A stretch of 64,000 nt of DNA from Arctopsyche grandis (lineage: Eukaryota > Arthropoda > Insecta > Trichoptera > Hydropsychidae): contig NC_135356.1 in NCBI RefSeq assembly GCF_051622035.1, forward strand, positions 6,118,079-6,182,078, read 5' to 3'. Made by a program: the position numbers and the translations under genes. Below, piece by piece: positions 45,452-57,900 of this stretch. The notes beneath the pieces are model-generated. The model was not told the DNA's origin. It worked only from the letters and a program-made list of their open reading frames with translations, and ran no database searches. Numbering within the stretch: the stretch's first letter is position 1; each line of letters starts with the position of its first letter.

Positions 45452-46022
45452 TTTTTCTAGATCATGAAAACGTGATCAGTAATCGATTCTGAGTTCGAAT
45501 CAGTCAAAATCTCGAGTTCGAATTTTCGCATGATCACAAAACTTCATCTATTGTTACTACGTACATAGATAAAGTAAAAAATAGTCGACTGCGATTCAAA
45601 GGTAGATCGCATGCTAAGGTAGACCGCATACTAAAGTAGCACCATCAATTCTATGTCACATTATAATTTCAGCGACGGAGTTGCAAACAAAGAGAGATCA
45701 CTTTTCAAAGTCATCCAAGATTTGACTGAGGGTAGAGTTTCAGACGAGGAGTTCAATTCCTGCGCACCGAAATTTACACACTGTAAACCACTGTCAAAGG
45801 AGTCTTACTTTTATAGGTATATTTTATAAATTTTTGATTTTATATGTTTATGTTTTTTTTTTATTTTTTAGCGATTTATTTATTCTTTTTAATTTTAGAA
45901 AATGTTTTGAAAAATATTATTCCGCGTTCGAGCATCTCATACCTTACTTTTGGATGCCAAAATGGAACGATGATGTGACAGATCCATCAGCAAGATACAT
46001 CAAACATTACAAAAGTCATTAG
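36414..46022 (+). CDS. AsnS: asparagine synthetase (glutamine-hydrolysing), copy 3
   Basis: Eleven exons: 36414-36527, 36605-36730, 36802-37042, 38201-38377, 38462-38634, 42539-42716, 42800-42944, 43022-43084, 44539-44712, 45673-45816, 45899-46022; 1659 nt, 552 aa. The exon 2 acceptor used by the other copies is destroyed (TTTCAG to TTTCAA, G to A at 36598). The next AG, at 36603-36604, keeps the frame and removes two residues (Leu-Gln) before NGCLGFHRL. Catalytic motifs are intact, as is HRGPD. It has Val in LDGVYAV where copies 1, 2 and 4 have Asp; Val matches human ASNS. Other private changes: Ile-Ala after FG near the N-terminus, [14 protein letters not shown]. Intron 5 is enlarged to 3.9 kb by a piggyBac element. 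Intron 8 has a 217-bp private insertion. The 5' UTR acceptor is at 36392-36393. Confidence 0.88.
37587..38002. mobile_element. hAT-like MITE in intron 3 of copy 3
   Basis: Orthologous to 3200-3612, with GTATAGAT and GTATAGCC flanks. Confidence 0.75.
39293..42052 (+). pseudogene. piggyBac transposase (DDE_Tnp_1_7), frameshifted and interrupted
   Basis: The N-terminus (39293-39622) is acidic, with EPEID-type repeats (three near-copies). The conserved core follows in other frames: ISIDES with the first catalytic Asp (about 39940), [15 protein letters not shown] with the second Asp just before the nested insertion (about 40198-40209), [12 protein letters not shown] and [11 protein letters not shown] after it, and GGVDTSD with the third Asp (about 41690). 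The C-terminus has a Cys-rich finger (CVVC, CIIC, HGSC) ending in a stop at 42050-42052. At least three frame changes and the 40214-41376 insertion prevent a full product. The family acts by TTAA-specific cut-and-paste. Confidence 0.88.
40214..41376 (+). mobile_element. CCGGAAGT-family repeat nested in piggyBac
   Basis: Flanked by AATTTTT on both sides (40207-40213 and 41377-41383), a 7-bp duplication inside the transposase ITDNFF codons. It starts ACTTTATCTATGTACG. An inverted copy of the first 14 bases lies at 41344-41357, 19 bp before the right end. The interior has repeated ACCGGAAGT motifs and no ORF. Confidence 0.7.
43471..43687. other. unit-3-specific insertion in intron 8
   Basis: About 217 bp lie between CATCAAATA and TTCGATGATCCC, which are adjacent in copies 1, 2 and 4. 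It contains no clear termini. Together with the host flank it creates a 61-codon open frame (43577-43762) with no recognisable homology. Confidence 0.5.
44161..44266 (+). mobile_element. 3' remnant of the intron 8 SINE in copy 3
   Basis: Matches the last ~100 bp of the SINE in copy 2. The junction ACCACTA|TAATACTTG shows a 333-bp deletion (corresponding to 21772-22104), and the (AAT)n tail is longer. Confidence 0.75.
44990..45575 (-). repeat. CCGGAAGT-family repeat and (CA)n in intron 9 of copy 3
   Basis: Reversed repeat copy from CAGCTACTTCCGGTT to the terminus TACGTACATAGATAAAGT (ends about 45575). It contains a (CA)n run at about 45406-45450. It is more complete than the copies in units 1 and 4. 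Confidence 0.65.
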
Positions 46023-46039
46023 ACATCAACCATTTAACC

Positions 46040-47345
46040 ATTTTACATTGAAATTATTATATTCACTCTGTGTTGTAATCATTATATTAAAAAAAAAATG
46101 TTTTCATAAGATGAAAAATAATACATATTTACATTGAAATTATTGTATTCACTCTGTGTTGTAATCATTATATTAAAAAAAAAAAAAATGTTTTCATAAG
46201 ATGAAATACATCTATAATACATATTATAGCGTTTAAGAAATTGACATTAAAGGGAAACATTGTCCATAAAATGATTTTTATTTTCTTATTTGAAATATAA
46301 TACATATTTACATTGAAATTATTATATTCAATATGTGTTGTAATCATTATATTAAAAAAAAAAAAATGTTTTCATAAGATGAAATATAATACATATTTAC
46401 ATTGAAATTATTATATTCAATATGTGTTGTAATCATTATATTAAAAAAAATATGTTTTCATAAGATGAAAAATAATACATATTTACATTGAAATTATTAT
46501 ATTCACTCTGTGTTGTAATCATTAAATTAAAAAAAAAAATGTTTTCATAAGATGAAATACATATATAATACATATTATAGCATTTAAGAAATTGACATTA
46601 AAGGGAAACATTGTGCATAAAATGATTTTTATTTTCTTATTTATAAAATATCGGCCTATCATACTTTTTTACTTTATCTATGTACGTAGTAACAATAGAT
46701 GAAGTTTTTTATTTATTTATTATATACATATATACCAGGAAGGCCTAACAGGTAAACCCCAATGCGCCTTCCTGGGCAATTACATCAAACATTACAAAAG
46801 TCATTAGACATCAACCATTTAACCATTTTACATTGAAATTATTATATTCACTCTGTGTTGTAATCATTATATTAAAAAAAAAAAATGTTTTCATAAGATG
46901 AAATATAATACATATTTACATTGATATTATTATATTCACTATGTGTTGTTATCATTATATTAAAAAAAAATATGTTTTCATAAGATGAAATATATCTATA
47001 ATACATATTATAGCATTTAAGAAATTGACATTTAAGGGAAACATTGTGCATAAAATTATTTTTATTTTCTTATTTGAAATATAATACATATTTACATTGA
47101 AATTATTATATTCAATATGTGTTGTAATCAGTATATTAAAAAAAAAAATGTTTTCATAAGATGAAATATAATACATATTTACATTGAAATTATTATATTC
47201 AATATGTGTTGTAATCATTATATTAAAAAAAATATGTTTTCATAAGATGAAAAATAATACATATTTACATTGAAATTATTATATTCACTCTGTGTTGTAA
47301 TCATTATATTAAAAAAAAAAAATGTTTTCATAAGATGAAATACAT
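46040..47345. repeat. satellite array downstream of copy 3 with one duplicated gene end
   Basis: ~85-bp units as elsewhere. At 46794 one extra copy of the exon 11 end (ATCAAACATTAC..TTAG) follows the same CCTGGGCAATTAC junction as in unit 2. So unit 3 has a single duplicated end, compared with seven in unit 2 and none in units 1 and 4. Confidence 0.88.
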
Positions 47346-47494
47346 ATATAATACATATTATAGCATTTAAGAAATTGACATTAAAGGGAAACATTGTGCA
47401 TAAAATGATTTTTATTTTCTTATTTATAAAATATCGTCCTATCATACTTTTTTACTTTATCTATGTATGTAGTAACAATAGATCAAGTTTTTTA

Positions 47495-47915
47495 TTTATT
47501 AATTATATACATATATACCAGGAAGGCCTAACAGGTAAACCCCAATGCACGTTCCTGGCCAATTACAAACAATGCAGCATTTTTATTACATAAGTCACTG
47601 AATTACGAGACACTGAAAACTGGAAATTAACGAGACATCTATGAATTTTAACTTTTACATTAATCATACTCAAATAGTGGTGACATATGTATTAGGTAGG
47701 AAGGTTTTTATTCATTTTTTAATTACACCGTTTCAACAATGAAATCAGAAAAATTGGCAAAACAATTTTCAGAGGAAAACATGAAATATTTAAAAGAAAG
47801 GGTGTTACTGGCTGAGTTGAGTGTGTACGTACTAAAAATATTTAAAAAAATCATATTAAATAATTAAATATAAAAATTGACCGCGTGGGAATCGAACACA
47901 TAACCGACGACACAT
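47495..47915 (-). mobile_element. reversed tRNA-derived SINE downstream of copy 3
   Basis: Orthologous to 8335-8800, with the B-box region reading GCGTGGGAATCGAACA on the plus strand. Confidence 0.5.
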
Positions 47916-48082
47916 TTCTTTTAATTATTTTTTATTTAATAACTTAATATGCCTACATACATAAGACCTAGGCAAACTTTTCGAATGAAGGACCGCACTA
48001 GGAATTAAAAATGAGCGTCGGGCCGCAAGTAAAATAATATTTATAGATTTAAATTATTTACTGTCATAAAAAAAATTTCAAC

Positions 48083-49647
48083 AGTTATGGGGGATGAACA
48101 AATGAGACGACTGGCATGTTGAATGCACGTGTTTTATTTATGACAGCTGAAGGCAGAGTGAGTAGCGGCTCTCCGAAGGCAACCAAACTCGACCATGTCG
48201 TATAAGCGAGCCGCCAGATCACTCCCCCCCCAGCATCAGCGATACAAAAATTACAAAAAAACAAATTTTACAAGAGAAAAAAAATTATTGTTACACAAAG
48301 AAAGAGAAAAAAATTATTGAGTGGGGAGAAAAAAAATTGTTGACGTGGGTCATCCGCCGTGTAGGTGTACCGCCCTGAATGGTCGGTACATTTGAGGGCG
48401 GTGACGTCGCGAGCAGGACGGTGGGTCGTCCGATGGTCGCGCCAATGCGATGCTGCGCCGGCGCCGCTCTTCCGAGGCTGATGTCGGTTTGTGGGGCGGC
48501 GGGGGCGGCAGGGGCATCGATGTGGTTGATGATACTCCGAGCTGGACCGTGAGTCGTTGTGGCTCGTGGAGGTGTTGTAGCGCTGCCGCCCGTCTCGGCG
48601 TGACGACGCTCGTGGGGACGGACGGGGCCTTGATGATGATGATGGTGCTGAGGTGGTGTATATCTTGTGGTGCTGGATGACCGTTCTATGTGTTCTGGAT
48701 CGCGCATGACTCCACATCCAGCTGTCAAGATCGTCGTCTCATTCGCTCCCACATTTTTTTAAGCACCTGTCATCGACGTTGTGGCTGGACTCCAGTCGGT
48801 AGGTAGGTAGGTAGGTAGCCGTGTCTGCTCGTTTATTGTCACTCGCGGGCCGCGATGTGCCGTGTCAATGTCGATGGCGGCGTGGCGGGTAGCTTTTCCG
48901 CCTGGTTCGGCGAGGCAGGGATGAGCAGCGGCATGCTGAATTAATCGAGGCTGCGTGGCTCGATGTCGGGGGTCACCAGTTATGGGGGATGAACGAATGA
49001 GACGACTGGCATGTTAATGCACGTGTTTTATTTATGACAGCTGAAGGCAGAGTGAGTAGCGGCTCTCCGAACCCAGCCGAGTTGGTCCCCACTCGCAGGA
49101 AGGCAACCAAACTCGACCATGTTGTCCGAGCCAAAAACCCTCATGGCCGTTGGTTGTCCTCTTACGGCTTCGGCTTTTGTTTTCTCTCTTTTACACTGAC
49201 CTTCTGTCAGTAGCTCTAGATTCTCCCGTGGGTCCGACGCCCGGTGATCCTGGCGCGGACCCACAGGATCGCCAGATGCAGCGTCCCTCGTAAAAGCCAG
49301 CCTAGAACTAAGGCAGGCTGGCCCCGTGATCCGCCCAAGCGATCACGGCGAGCGCTCATTGGCATCATAGAAGCCCTCCGAGTAGTATGGCTTCTTCCAT
49401 AGTCGTGCCTCACCGACTATGTCTCCCGACTATGCTCGATCACGTGATCGAACCAAGCTTCGAACACGGCGAGCTCTCAGACGCCCGCCATCCGCTGGCC
49501 GAGACGGTCTTGGCGTGGCTGGTCTACCTTGCCTGACCAGCCAGCGTACTTATCCACAGCCCCCGCCATAAAGGGGCACAGGCGAGAGGCGCCGAGAAAC
49601 TCCCCGGCTCGCCATCTACTCCTTAATAAACGAGGATGTAACCGACT
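48083..49647 (-). mobile_element. internally deleted LTR retrotransposon (element D)
   Basis: On the minus strand: a 5' LTR (49647-48978, 670 bp, AGTCGG...ATAACT); a GGTGACCCCCGACATCG primer-site/leader region (from 48977); an internal region; a G-run polypurine tract (about 48224-48231); and a 3' LTR shortened to 141 bp (48223-48083, AGTGATC...ATAACT). Both LTRs share the AATAAA-containing end. AGT/ACT termini occur in gypsy-type LTRs. No target duplication is visible, and about 340 bp of host sequence present in unit 1 is missing here. Confidence 0.75.
48291..48752 (-). CDS. possible Gag-region open frame of element D
   Basis: A 153-codon frame starts about 225 nt after the 5' LTR of element D, where gag is expected. 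The product is His- and Pro-rich (HHHHHQGPVRPHERRH) and low in complexity, with no zinc knuckle or capsid motif that I recognise. It runs into T-rich sequence before the polypurine tract, so the original C-terminal part and all of pol are absent. An alternative is a chance frame in GC-rich DNA. Confidence 0.3.
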   Translation of the reverse strand: MGANETTILTAGCGVMRDPEHIERSSSTTRYTPPQHHHHHQGPVRPHERRHAETGGSATTPPRATTTHGPARSIINHIDAPAAPAAPQTDISLGRAAPAQHRIGATIGRPTVLLATSPPSNVPTIQGGTPTRRMTHVNNFFSPHSIIFFSFFV

Positions 49648-50195
49648 GTAATCACATGTGACCGATGATGTAATCACATGTGACCGATCTAGAGCGACCG
49701 GTTGTCCTGTGTCCGGTTCACATTTGACTAGTAATCACCGAACCCACTAAAATCTCTATAACGGAATATCTGGCAGCCGAAAAGTCCATCATAATAACGA
49801 TAACTATCATACTAACGAGAACTTGAGTGCCAAATATTGCGTATTCGCGATTTTAATGGCAAAAATTGTCTTTGTGACCACCGCAATGTGACTAATAATC
49901 CAATACCATAGCTCGTGCAGCGAAAGCTGGCACGTACCAATACAAACACGTATATTGTGTCCGTGAATATATGAATAAGATTTTTTGTATCTGTTTTCTA
50001 GGACAATCAGTTGGTCCCTTTCATACGCACCCACTTTCCGAGCATGACAGATACAACAGTTAGTTTTGTATTGCTCTAAAGTGTGCACTACAGGATGATT
50101 TTTTCCAGTTTCACTGGTCAGTCACCGATCAACCCCCACAAACTGACGTAACGCGTTCTTATATTGTTTGCTAATTGGTTAATTGGAGTTAGTTC

Positions 50196-51037
50196 TGTAG
50201 GAATCTCGTCGTCGTCATCGTCATCGAAACCTTCGAGAATATTCCGCAACAACAAAATACATCGAGCGGAACAGCGCCAAGCATTCCAGAAAATACTACG
50301 CCTCGACGAAAGCAAATTCCCCTTGTACGCATCAACAACTAAATGCTCGTACGACCACTTCCATCAAGCATTCCAGAAAATACTACGCCTCGACGAAAGC
50401 AAATTCCCCTTGTACGCATCAACAACTAAATGCTCGTACGACCACTTCCATCAAGCATTCCAGAAAATTCTACGCCTCGACAAAAGTGCATTCCTCTTGT
50501 ACGCATCAACAACTAAATGCTCGTACGCATCAATAACCACTTCCATCAAGCGTTCCAGAAAATTCTACGCCTCGACAAAAGTGCATTCCTTTCTTACGCA
50601 TCAACAAACCACCACCATCGGTCAGGCGATTCCAGAAACACTATAAAAGGAGGTACAACCCAAACAACCCCAGTCGACCCACAGCAGCAAGCGTCGACAC
50701 AAAGCAGCAGACCAGTCGACATCCAGCTCCTGACCAGCCACCACTTCACTACACGGACTTGGAAGATCAACCAGCCGACCGAGCCAGCAACACACTGCCG
50801 TATTCAGAGACTTGCTGAACATAGCCGTATGCCGAGCCAGCGACACTCTACCGTATCCAGAGACTAGCCGGACATAGCCGAATGCCGAGCCAGCGACACT
50901 CTACCACATCCAGAGACCTCTGAACGACATACTTTTACCAACAATTAACCATACTTGTGTATACGTGTTACTACCAAATAAATACCACATTCAACATATA
51001 GTTGTATTAATACCGAACACAGACGAATCTGTCTACA
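50196..51037 (+). mobile_element. complete LTR (element B) with repeated U3
   Basis: An 842-bp LTR with TGTAG...CTACA ends. U3 has four tandem copies of an ~87-bp unit (starts 50281, 50368, 50455, 50550; GCATTCCAGAAAATACTACG). TATAAAA is at 50642-50648 and AATAAA at 50977-50982. It is followed by about 55 bp of leader with TGGCGGACTGGTGGTGA (51042-51058), then host sequence. AGTTC flanks both sides (50191-50195 and 51088-51092). The rest of the element is missing. Confidence 0.82.
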
Positions 51038-51194
51038 ATACATGGCGGACTGGTGGTGAAGAAGACCTTCACAATAAGACTAGTTCCCATAGTTCATTCG
51101 AATTAGTGGATATATAATAATAAAATGCTTTGTGATAAAATTGGATCTGGGAAAACACTAACGGGACAATCTCCTGGGCCTACTCCTACAAAAC

Positions 51195-51307
51195 GGGCGC
51201 TCCTTTTATAGCTGAGAAAGTAGCGGTACTTTCTCCCACTCCCCAGCATCCGAGGGCGGGGGTAGCTTCCCCCCCCCACTCCTTCGGCTGCGGGGGCGTA
51301 CGTTACA
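51195..51307 (-). mobile_element. gypsy LTR fragment (element A), unit 4 head
   Basis: Same as 186-298, again followed by AAACGAATAAAG. Confidence 0.65.
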
Positions 51308-51821
51308 AAACGAATAAAGCTGTGATTGTGCGAGCCAACGAATCAACTGAAAGAATAAACGCGCAAAATCTTAAACCAAGTGACAGTTGAATCACGACAG
51401 TGCTGCCGATATGGCTTTTTCCGTGGCCAGGTCTGAAATAAACTCAGCCCAGAGGCAACGAACTGGCAGTGTGAGTGAAAGAGAAAGAGCTATCTGCAGT
51501 AGCAAATAGCTCTTTCTCTTTCTAGTTCCGAAACTCCGGGCTGCGCGGCGTTCAGGGCGGCGCTGTAACACTTCACAGCCAGTACAGCAACATTTTAATT
51601 CATCTGTCACCATACAAGTTAGTGGGGTCTTCGAAACAATCAACATTACTTACAAGATCACCCTTTTGGATACGGGTGATATTGTAAGTAATATTTACTC
51701 TGTCGAAGGCCCTCAATAGGCCCTTAATAAATAAAATATTAAATGTATTATTATAAATATATTTTAGAATTTTATAGGAGGGGCTGCAGCCCGGCAGCCC
51801 ATTAGCCCGGCAGCTCTTTAT
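51308..51821. mobile_element. right part of hAT-like element A, decayed right terminus (unit 4)
   Basis: Same as 299-812, with the same replaced right terminus, so units 1 and 4 share this scar. Confidence 0.6.
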
Positions 51822-51950
51822 TAAAGATACAAATGGGAATTATTTTGATGATGATCGTTTTACAGAAAATGGTTTTATGGTAAATAATTGTTATCTAAGG
51901 TTGGTCAGCGAATTTGCCAATTTATCGAGTGTGTGCAAACAGTTCACGGA

Positions 51951-51991
51951 TTGCGTCAACCTTGCGCAAATCAATAAAAACATTTGCGCAT
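51951..51991 (+). promoter_or_regulatory. C/EBP-ATF-like site cluster upstream of AsnS copy 4
   Basis: Same motifs as 942-982. The putative 5' UTR exon ends at 52067. Confidence 0.3.
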
Positions 51992-53033
51992 TAGATACAG
52001 TCTGCTGGCGGCTGGTGGCGTTCGGTCTACTCGCGTTTTGGAAACACGTGCCCTCTTCTGCAGCGTGGTAATCAATTATTCGAATGTTATGTTATAATTT
52101 ATAAAAATTGATCAAATGGTGCAATACGCGTGGATTTATAACTTATAAATCAATTTTATGGGATTTTTGCTACACGCTACAAATACGCATGCTCGAATTT
52201 AAACAGGGAACATCCATTTGCAATCGATGAATAAGAATAATTCATTATTTTAAATCTGCCTATTATATGTGTATATATATAAATAATTGTATGCGATTTT
52301 GGCCTTTATTCATTTGATATATTAACATTAATACATTTAAATTGATAAAATACTGTATACATATTATGTACTATTTGGCGTTGTTTGAGCGTGTATTGTA
52401 ATAAAAAATCTCTTCCGAGAGCTGAAACACTGAATTTGTGACATTCTTTTTACATATGCATGTCAATGGGATTTTTAATTAAACATGATACCCGACATGA
52501 CATGAATCCCTTTATATGTAAATAGATGTAGTTTTTTAAATTTGTGTTTTGTTAATGATGTACATATGATTTACATTATGAAAGATGTATTTCTGTTACA
52601 GTTAAAATTTGGTATAAAAAAAAATTGTAATGTATAATTATCAATTCACAATATTGGCATCTAATATTTACTGAATAGTAAATAGCGGAATCATTGAATG
52701 CCATGCCTATACATTTGTAATAACAAGCTTCGCATAATATAATTGATATATATATATTATTATTGTTTTGTGTTGCTGTGCAAATTTACATACATTGTAC
52801 AATATATATATATATATATATACTTTATCTTGAAATGAATTTGCGTTTGCGATTGATATTTACTTATGAAATAATCTCTTTGTTGCTTTGTTGCAATAGC
52901 GATTACATTTTTTAAAATGACTGCAATTTTATTTACATATGTGTACATAATCATTTCTAATCAATTCTCACTTACTTTGCAATCGTTTTATGCGACTTGT
53001 TGTTTCTTTCCAGATACATAATATCGAATCGGG

Positions 53034-54792
53034 ATGTGTGGAATTTGGGCTTTATTCGGAATGGATTGTCCAGACTGCTACATCGCCGATTTTAAAAACA
53101 TTGAGTACAGAGGCCCCGACGCTTCGAGGTTCGAAACCGACAAGCGTGTAATGGTCAAGCGTTTTAAACAGAATATCTGCTATAATGAATCCAAATTACT
53201 ATCAATTTCTTGTTTCAGTTACAGAACGGATGCTTGGGATTTCACCGATTGGCAATCGTCGATGATTTGCATGGCATGCAACCAATGAAAATTCACCAAC
53301 ATCCGAAGATAACGGTCGTCTGCAACGGTGAAATTTATAACTACAAAACGGTAAATATAAATATAAATACTTGTCATGAGATTGAAAATATTAATACGTA
53401 ATAGTCGTAATAAATTTGTAGTTGGGACAACAATTCGGCTTCAAATTCGAGACCAAGTGCGATGTAGAATGTATTATTCATCTTTATGTGAAATTTGGCT
53501 TTGAAAAGGCTATTCAATTTTTGGATGGCGATTATGCAGTCTGTCTAGTAGACATGGAAAAGAAAAAGATAATGATAGCGAGAGATCCTTACGGCATTCG
53601 ACCGCTTTTCAGATTTTACAGTGACGTGGATAAAATAATGGGAATTTGTTCTGAAGCGAAAGGTTTGTCAGATTGAATTCAAATATATAGTCCACAAACA
53701 ATGGTACAGTTTACATATTTCATAGAACCACCGAGTTAAAATTAAAACCCAACTACACTGTATAATATGCCACTAAGTAATTTTGTGACTTAATATTATG
53801 ATATGTGTAGTAGGTTCAGGTTTTCTTGATATCTACTAGATTTTACTTGAGTAATATTATCTTCAAAAAATGACTGATACATAATAATGTTGATTTTGAA
53901 ATGCTTTTTATTGTTACTAAATTATGTTCACAATCTTATATCTATTTTAATAGCTACTGATCTACAGATCATTTTCTATTTTACAATTTTATTTTATTTT
54001 TGTTATAAATTAAAGTATTATATAGGTATTATTCAAATGTTAATGTACAGCATAATAGGAAAAAGAGCTCAAAAACCTATTTAAAATTCATATAAATGCT
54101 CATCATACATCTTATACATACATAATGTTAACTAAAGACTCTCTAAAGTCGACGATCTAAAGCAGATTGTGCTTAGGTACTCTGTGTTTATACCTGAAGG
54201 GTATAGATCAGGGACGTTATTTGAGGGGGCTGGGGTGGGCAGTTGCCCACGCTAGATTTGAACGGGACTATCCACGTTGCTTAATGTATTATTATGAATT
54301 TTAATTAAAATACTGAACCAAAAAAAATAGAAATTGAAATTGTTTAGAACGCTGTCAGAAATAAACATGTCGATTATTCCCAGAAAAAAATGGGGTCATG
54401 CTTTGAAAGATATTTTTAAACTCGTTTATCATTTAAAATTATTTTACTATTAATTTTATTGATAAAAGTATATAGTAAATAAAAAAATGATTAAAAGAAA
54501 GAGTTAAAATTCATATATGTACTCAATTTTTAATATAATACATCCCCCCTTAAAAAGGTACTTCTTACTGGTCAAAATTTTTGCCCCCCCCCCCCTGGGA
54601 AAAGCTGAAATGACGTCCCTGGTATAGACATAATAATGCGTAGTGTGTATTTGCATAATATTACTTTAATACTTTTTTTTTCAAGATGTCAGTTTTTTAG
54701 TTGTTTCTGTACAAATATAGGATTTTTTGTTCGATCCAACAGTTATTGATGAAATTTATTGATTTTAGTTGTATTGAAATATTATATGATTG

Positions 54793-54874
<82 letters not shown>

Positions 54875-57800
54875 GTTTCTTTTAGGAATTATAAATATTG
54901 CTCAAAGGCTGAACGTGGCTGAAAAATTGGATCAATTTAAACCTGGTACTTATGAAGAATATTCATTCTCCGACGATGGGTCTATTGAGTTTATCAAAAA
55001 ATCGGAATATTTCTCGAACAGAGAAGACGTCAAATTTTGGAAAATGGTGCCCCATTCACAAGGTTATATTTGACTGGAAGTCGATTGTGTTTATTTTATA
55101 TCGTTTTAAATATTCAACAGTCACCCAAGATGCTTTAACTCAACAGATTTTAAGAGTCCGGCTGATGGGATTGTCTCTCTATTAACGGAAGCATGTCGTA
55201 AAAGGCTGATGTCGGATCGTCGTATTGGATGTCTGTTGTCTGGTGGGTTGGACTCTTCTTTGGTAGCCGCTCTCATCGTAAAACTAGCCAAGGAGGAAAG
55301 CATAACATACCCGATACAAGTACGACGACAGTCACATTTTATTTTGTATTTTTGTATTGAATTGAAACTGCTATACATTATGCGAAGTGTATAAAAAATT
55401 GCTTATCTTTTAAGAGTGTGTGGTGCCAAATTAAAATAAGATTTTTTGGTTTTAGACATTCTCAATCGGCATGATAGGATCGCCCGATTTGGTCGCTGCT
55501 AAGAAAGTAGCTAAACACATTGGCTCCGAGCATCACGAGGTACTGCTCACAGAAGACCATATTGCTATAGCTCTCACTCGGGTGATATTTCATTTGGAGT
55601 CATTCGATATCACAACGGTACGAGCTGGCGTTGGTTTGTTACTTGCATTTTTTTTCTTTTAAATGTAAAATTTTAAGATTGACATTTTTTTATTAGTTTT
55701 TTCTTTATCTCTGCAGGTATGTATTTGTTGAGTGAGTATATCCAATATAATACAAACACAGCGGTAATATTCAGTGGAGAAGGTGCCGATGAATTGGCCC
55801 AAGGCTACATTTATTTCAGAGACGCTCCTGACACTGATGCAGCACATGCCGAGAGTGAAAGGTTTCTTTCTTTTATATTCCTTTGATTTTATATTTTCCA
55901 TCATTTAATTTTATATATGAATTGTTGTTCATTTTTAGGTTGCTGTCCGACATATATCTTTATGATGGCTTAAGAGCAGATCGTATGACGGCTGCATTTG
56001 GGTAAAATCTTATTTATTATTATAATCTACTAGTGGTTTTACGCCGGCTTGGTTTGTTGTTTGTAATAAAACCAGAGAAATGTTATAATGATAGAAGCGC
56101 CCTTTGGAATACATTTCTTGTTTCAATACACTCGTACCGTTTCCAAAACTACGCAATATTGTATTGCTAGCTGTCACCGAGACCCTTTCATGAAAAGAGA
56201 CCTTTTCATATAGGATATTAATTGAATAATATGTTACTTAAATGATCAATTTACTTATAAAAATGTATCCCATGTTGTTTATTGTGTGTTTTTGAATGCA
56301 TTGTGCAATTTTCAACGATGCACTTGCCCATTTCCCTTGCCTAGAGAAGTTTTTATCGGACATACGTCGACCATCAAGCATCAAATATTCGATGATCCCA
56401 ACAAATCTTTAAAGCTTACATACATAGGTAAAAAGTCTCTTTCGAAATTGCGATAGCATGTAAATTTTACGTAAGTCTCATGCTAGATTGTTTCGAATAT
56501 AATACATATTATTGAGAAATGATACATAATTTAGTAATAATATTTTAAATCAAATCCAGCTGACAACTCAAGCTAGTTGTGTACAGTATAGTTATTACAT
56601 ATGTATACTGATCATGAATAAACCACATAATAATGAGATTTATTGTTACAGTTTGGAAGTACGTTGTCCATTCCTCGATATTGACTTTACTCGTTACTAT
56701 CTGAGCTTGGATAAAGATTCCAGGAGGCCAAAAGGTGATGTAGAAAAGTATTTACTTAGAAATGCCTTTGAGGGACAAAATCTTCTACCAGCCAGCATTT
56801 TATGGAGACCCAAAGAAGCGTTTAGGTAATTCATAAATTTATCCAAACATCCCAACACAATCAGTTCGGTGTTACTTTAGTATGCGGTCTCACTGTCTCA
56901 GTTCTCGCGTGACACTGAGATTGAATAATATCGACCCTAACAACCCAATCTTAAATGTATAGGGCCAACTTTAACTATCCTGACCCTTAAATATTGGCTG
57001 CTAATTTATGTATATATTTTTTTAAGTTTTATTTCATCAATATTTTCATTAAAAAAACATATCTTAGCAGCCAACACCTATGTATTTATTTACTATTTAC
57101 GAACGAGAGTAAACGGCTACTTCCGGTTGACGGATGCTTACCAAATTGTATACATAACTTGGTATTATGCTTAAACTTCTAGATATGAAATTTCAGTTGA
57201 ATAAACCCAACGGTTTCTGAGAAAAACATAAAAAACCTCGATTCTCTGGACTAAAAGCACTAGTTCCGGTTCAGATAAAAATATTTATAAAATATCAAGT
57301 TATCAAAACAATTTTTCTAGATCATGAAAACGTGATCAGTGATCGATTTTGAGTTCGAATCAGTCAAAATCTCGAGTTCGAATTTTCGCATGATCACAAA
57401 ACTTCATCTATTGTTACTACGTACATAGATAAAGTAAAAAATAGTCGACTGCGATTCAAAGGTAGATCGCATGCTAAGGTAGACCGCATACTAAATTAGC
57501 ACCATCAATTCTATGTCACATTATATTTTCAGCGACGGAGTTGCAAACAAAGAGAGATCACTTTTCAAAGTCATCCAAGATTTGACTGAGCGTAGAGTTT
57601 CAGACGAGGAGTTCAATTCCTGCGCACCGAAATTTACACACTGTAAACCACTGTCAAAGGAGTCTTACTTTTATAGGTATATTTTATAAATTTTTGAAAT
57701 AATGTTTATAATTTATTTTTTATTTTTTAGCGATTTATTTATTCTTTTTAATTTTAGAAAATGTTTTGAAAGATATTATTGCACGTTCGAGCATCTCATA

Positions 57801-57881
57801 CCTTACTTTTGGATGCCAAAATGGAACGATGATGTGACAGATCCATCAGCAAGATACATCAAACATTACAAAAGTCATTAG
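53034..57881 (+). CDS. AsnS: asparagine synthetase (glutamine-hydrolysing), copy 4
   Basis: Eleven exons: 53034-53147, 53219-53350, 53422-53662, 54886-55062, 55147-55319, 55456-55633, 55717-55861, 55939-56001, 56652-56825, 57533-57676, 57758-57881; 1665 nt, 554 aa. I found no coding difference from copy 1, including Tyr25 in YRGPD and Asp119. All catalytic motifs are present. Intron structure and repeat content equal copy 1, except that the (TA)n in intron 3 is 10 bp shorter. Either a very recent duplicate or the same locus assembled twice. Confidence 0.92.
54209..54621. mobile_element. hAT-like MITE in intron 3 of copy 4
   Basis: Orthologous to 3200-3612. Confidence 0.75.
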
Positions 57882-57900
57882 ACATCAACCATTTAACCAT

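Noticed and set aside
50164-50867. 160- and 116-codon plus-strand frames with repeated FQKILRLDESKF and YASTTKCSYD
   Set aside because: The repeats are the 87-bp U3 units of LTR element B, whose period is a multiple of three; no start context or domain.
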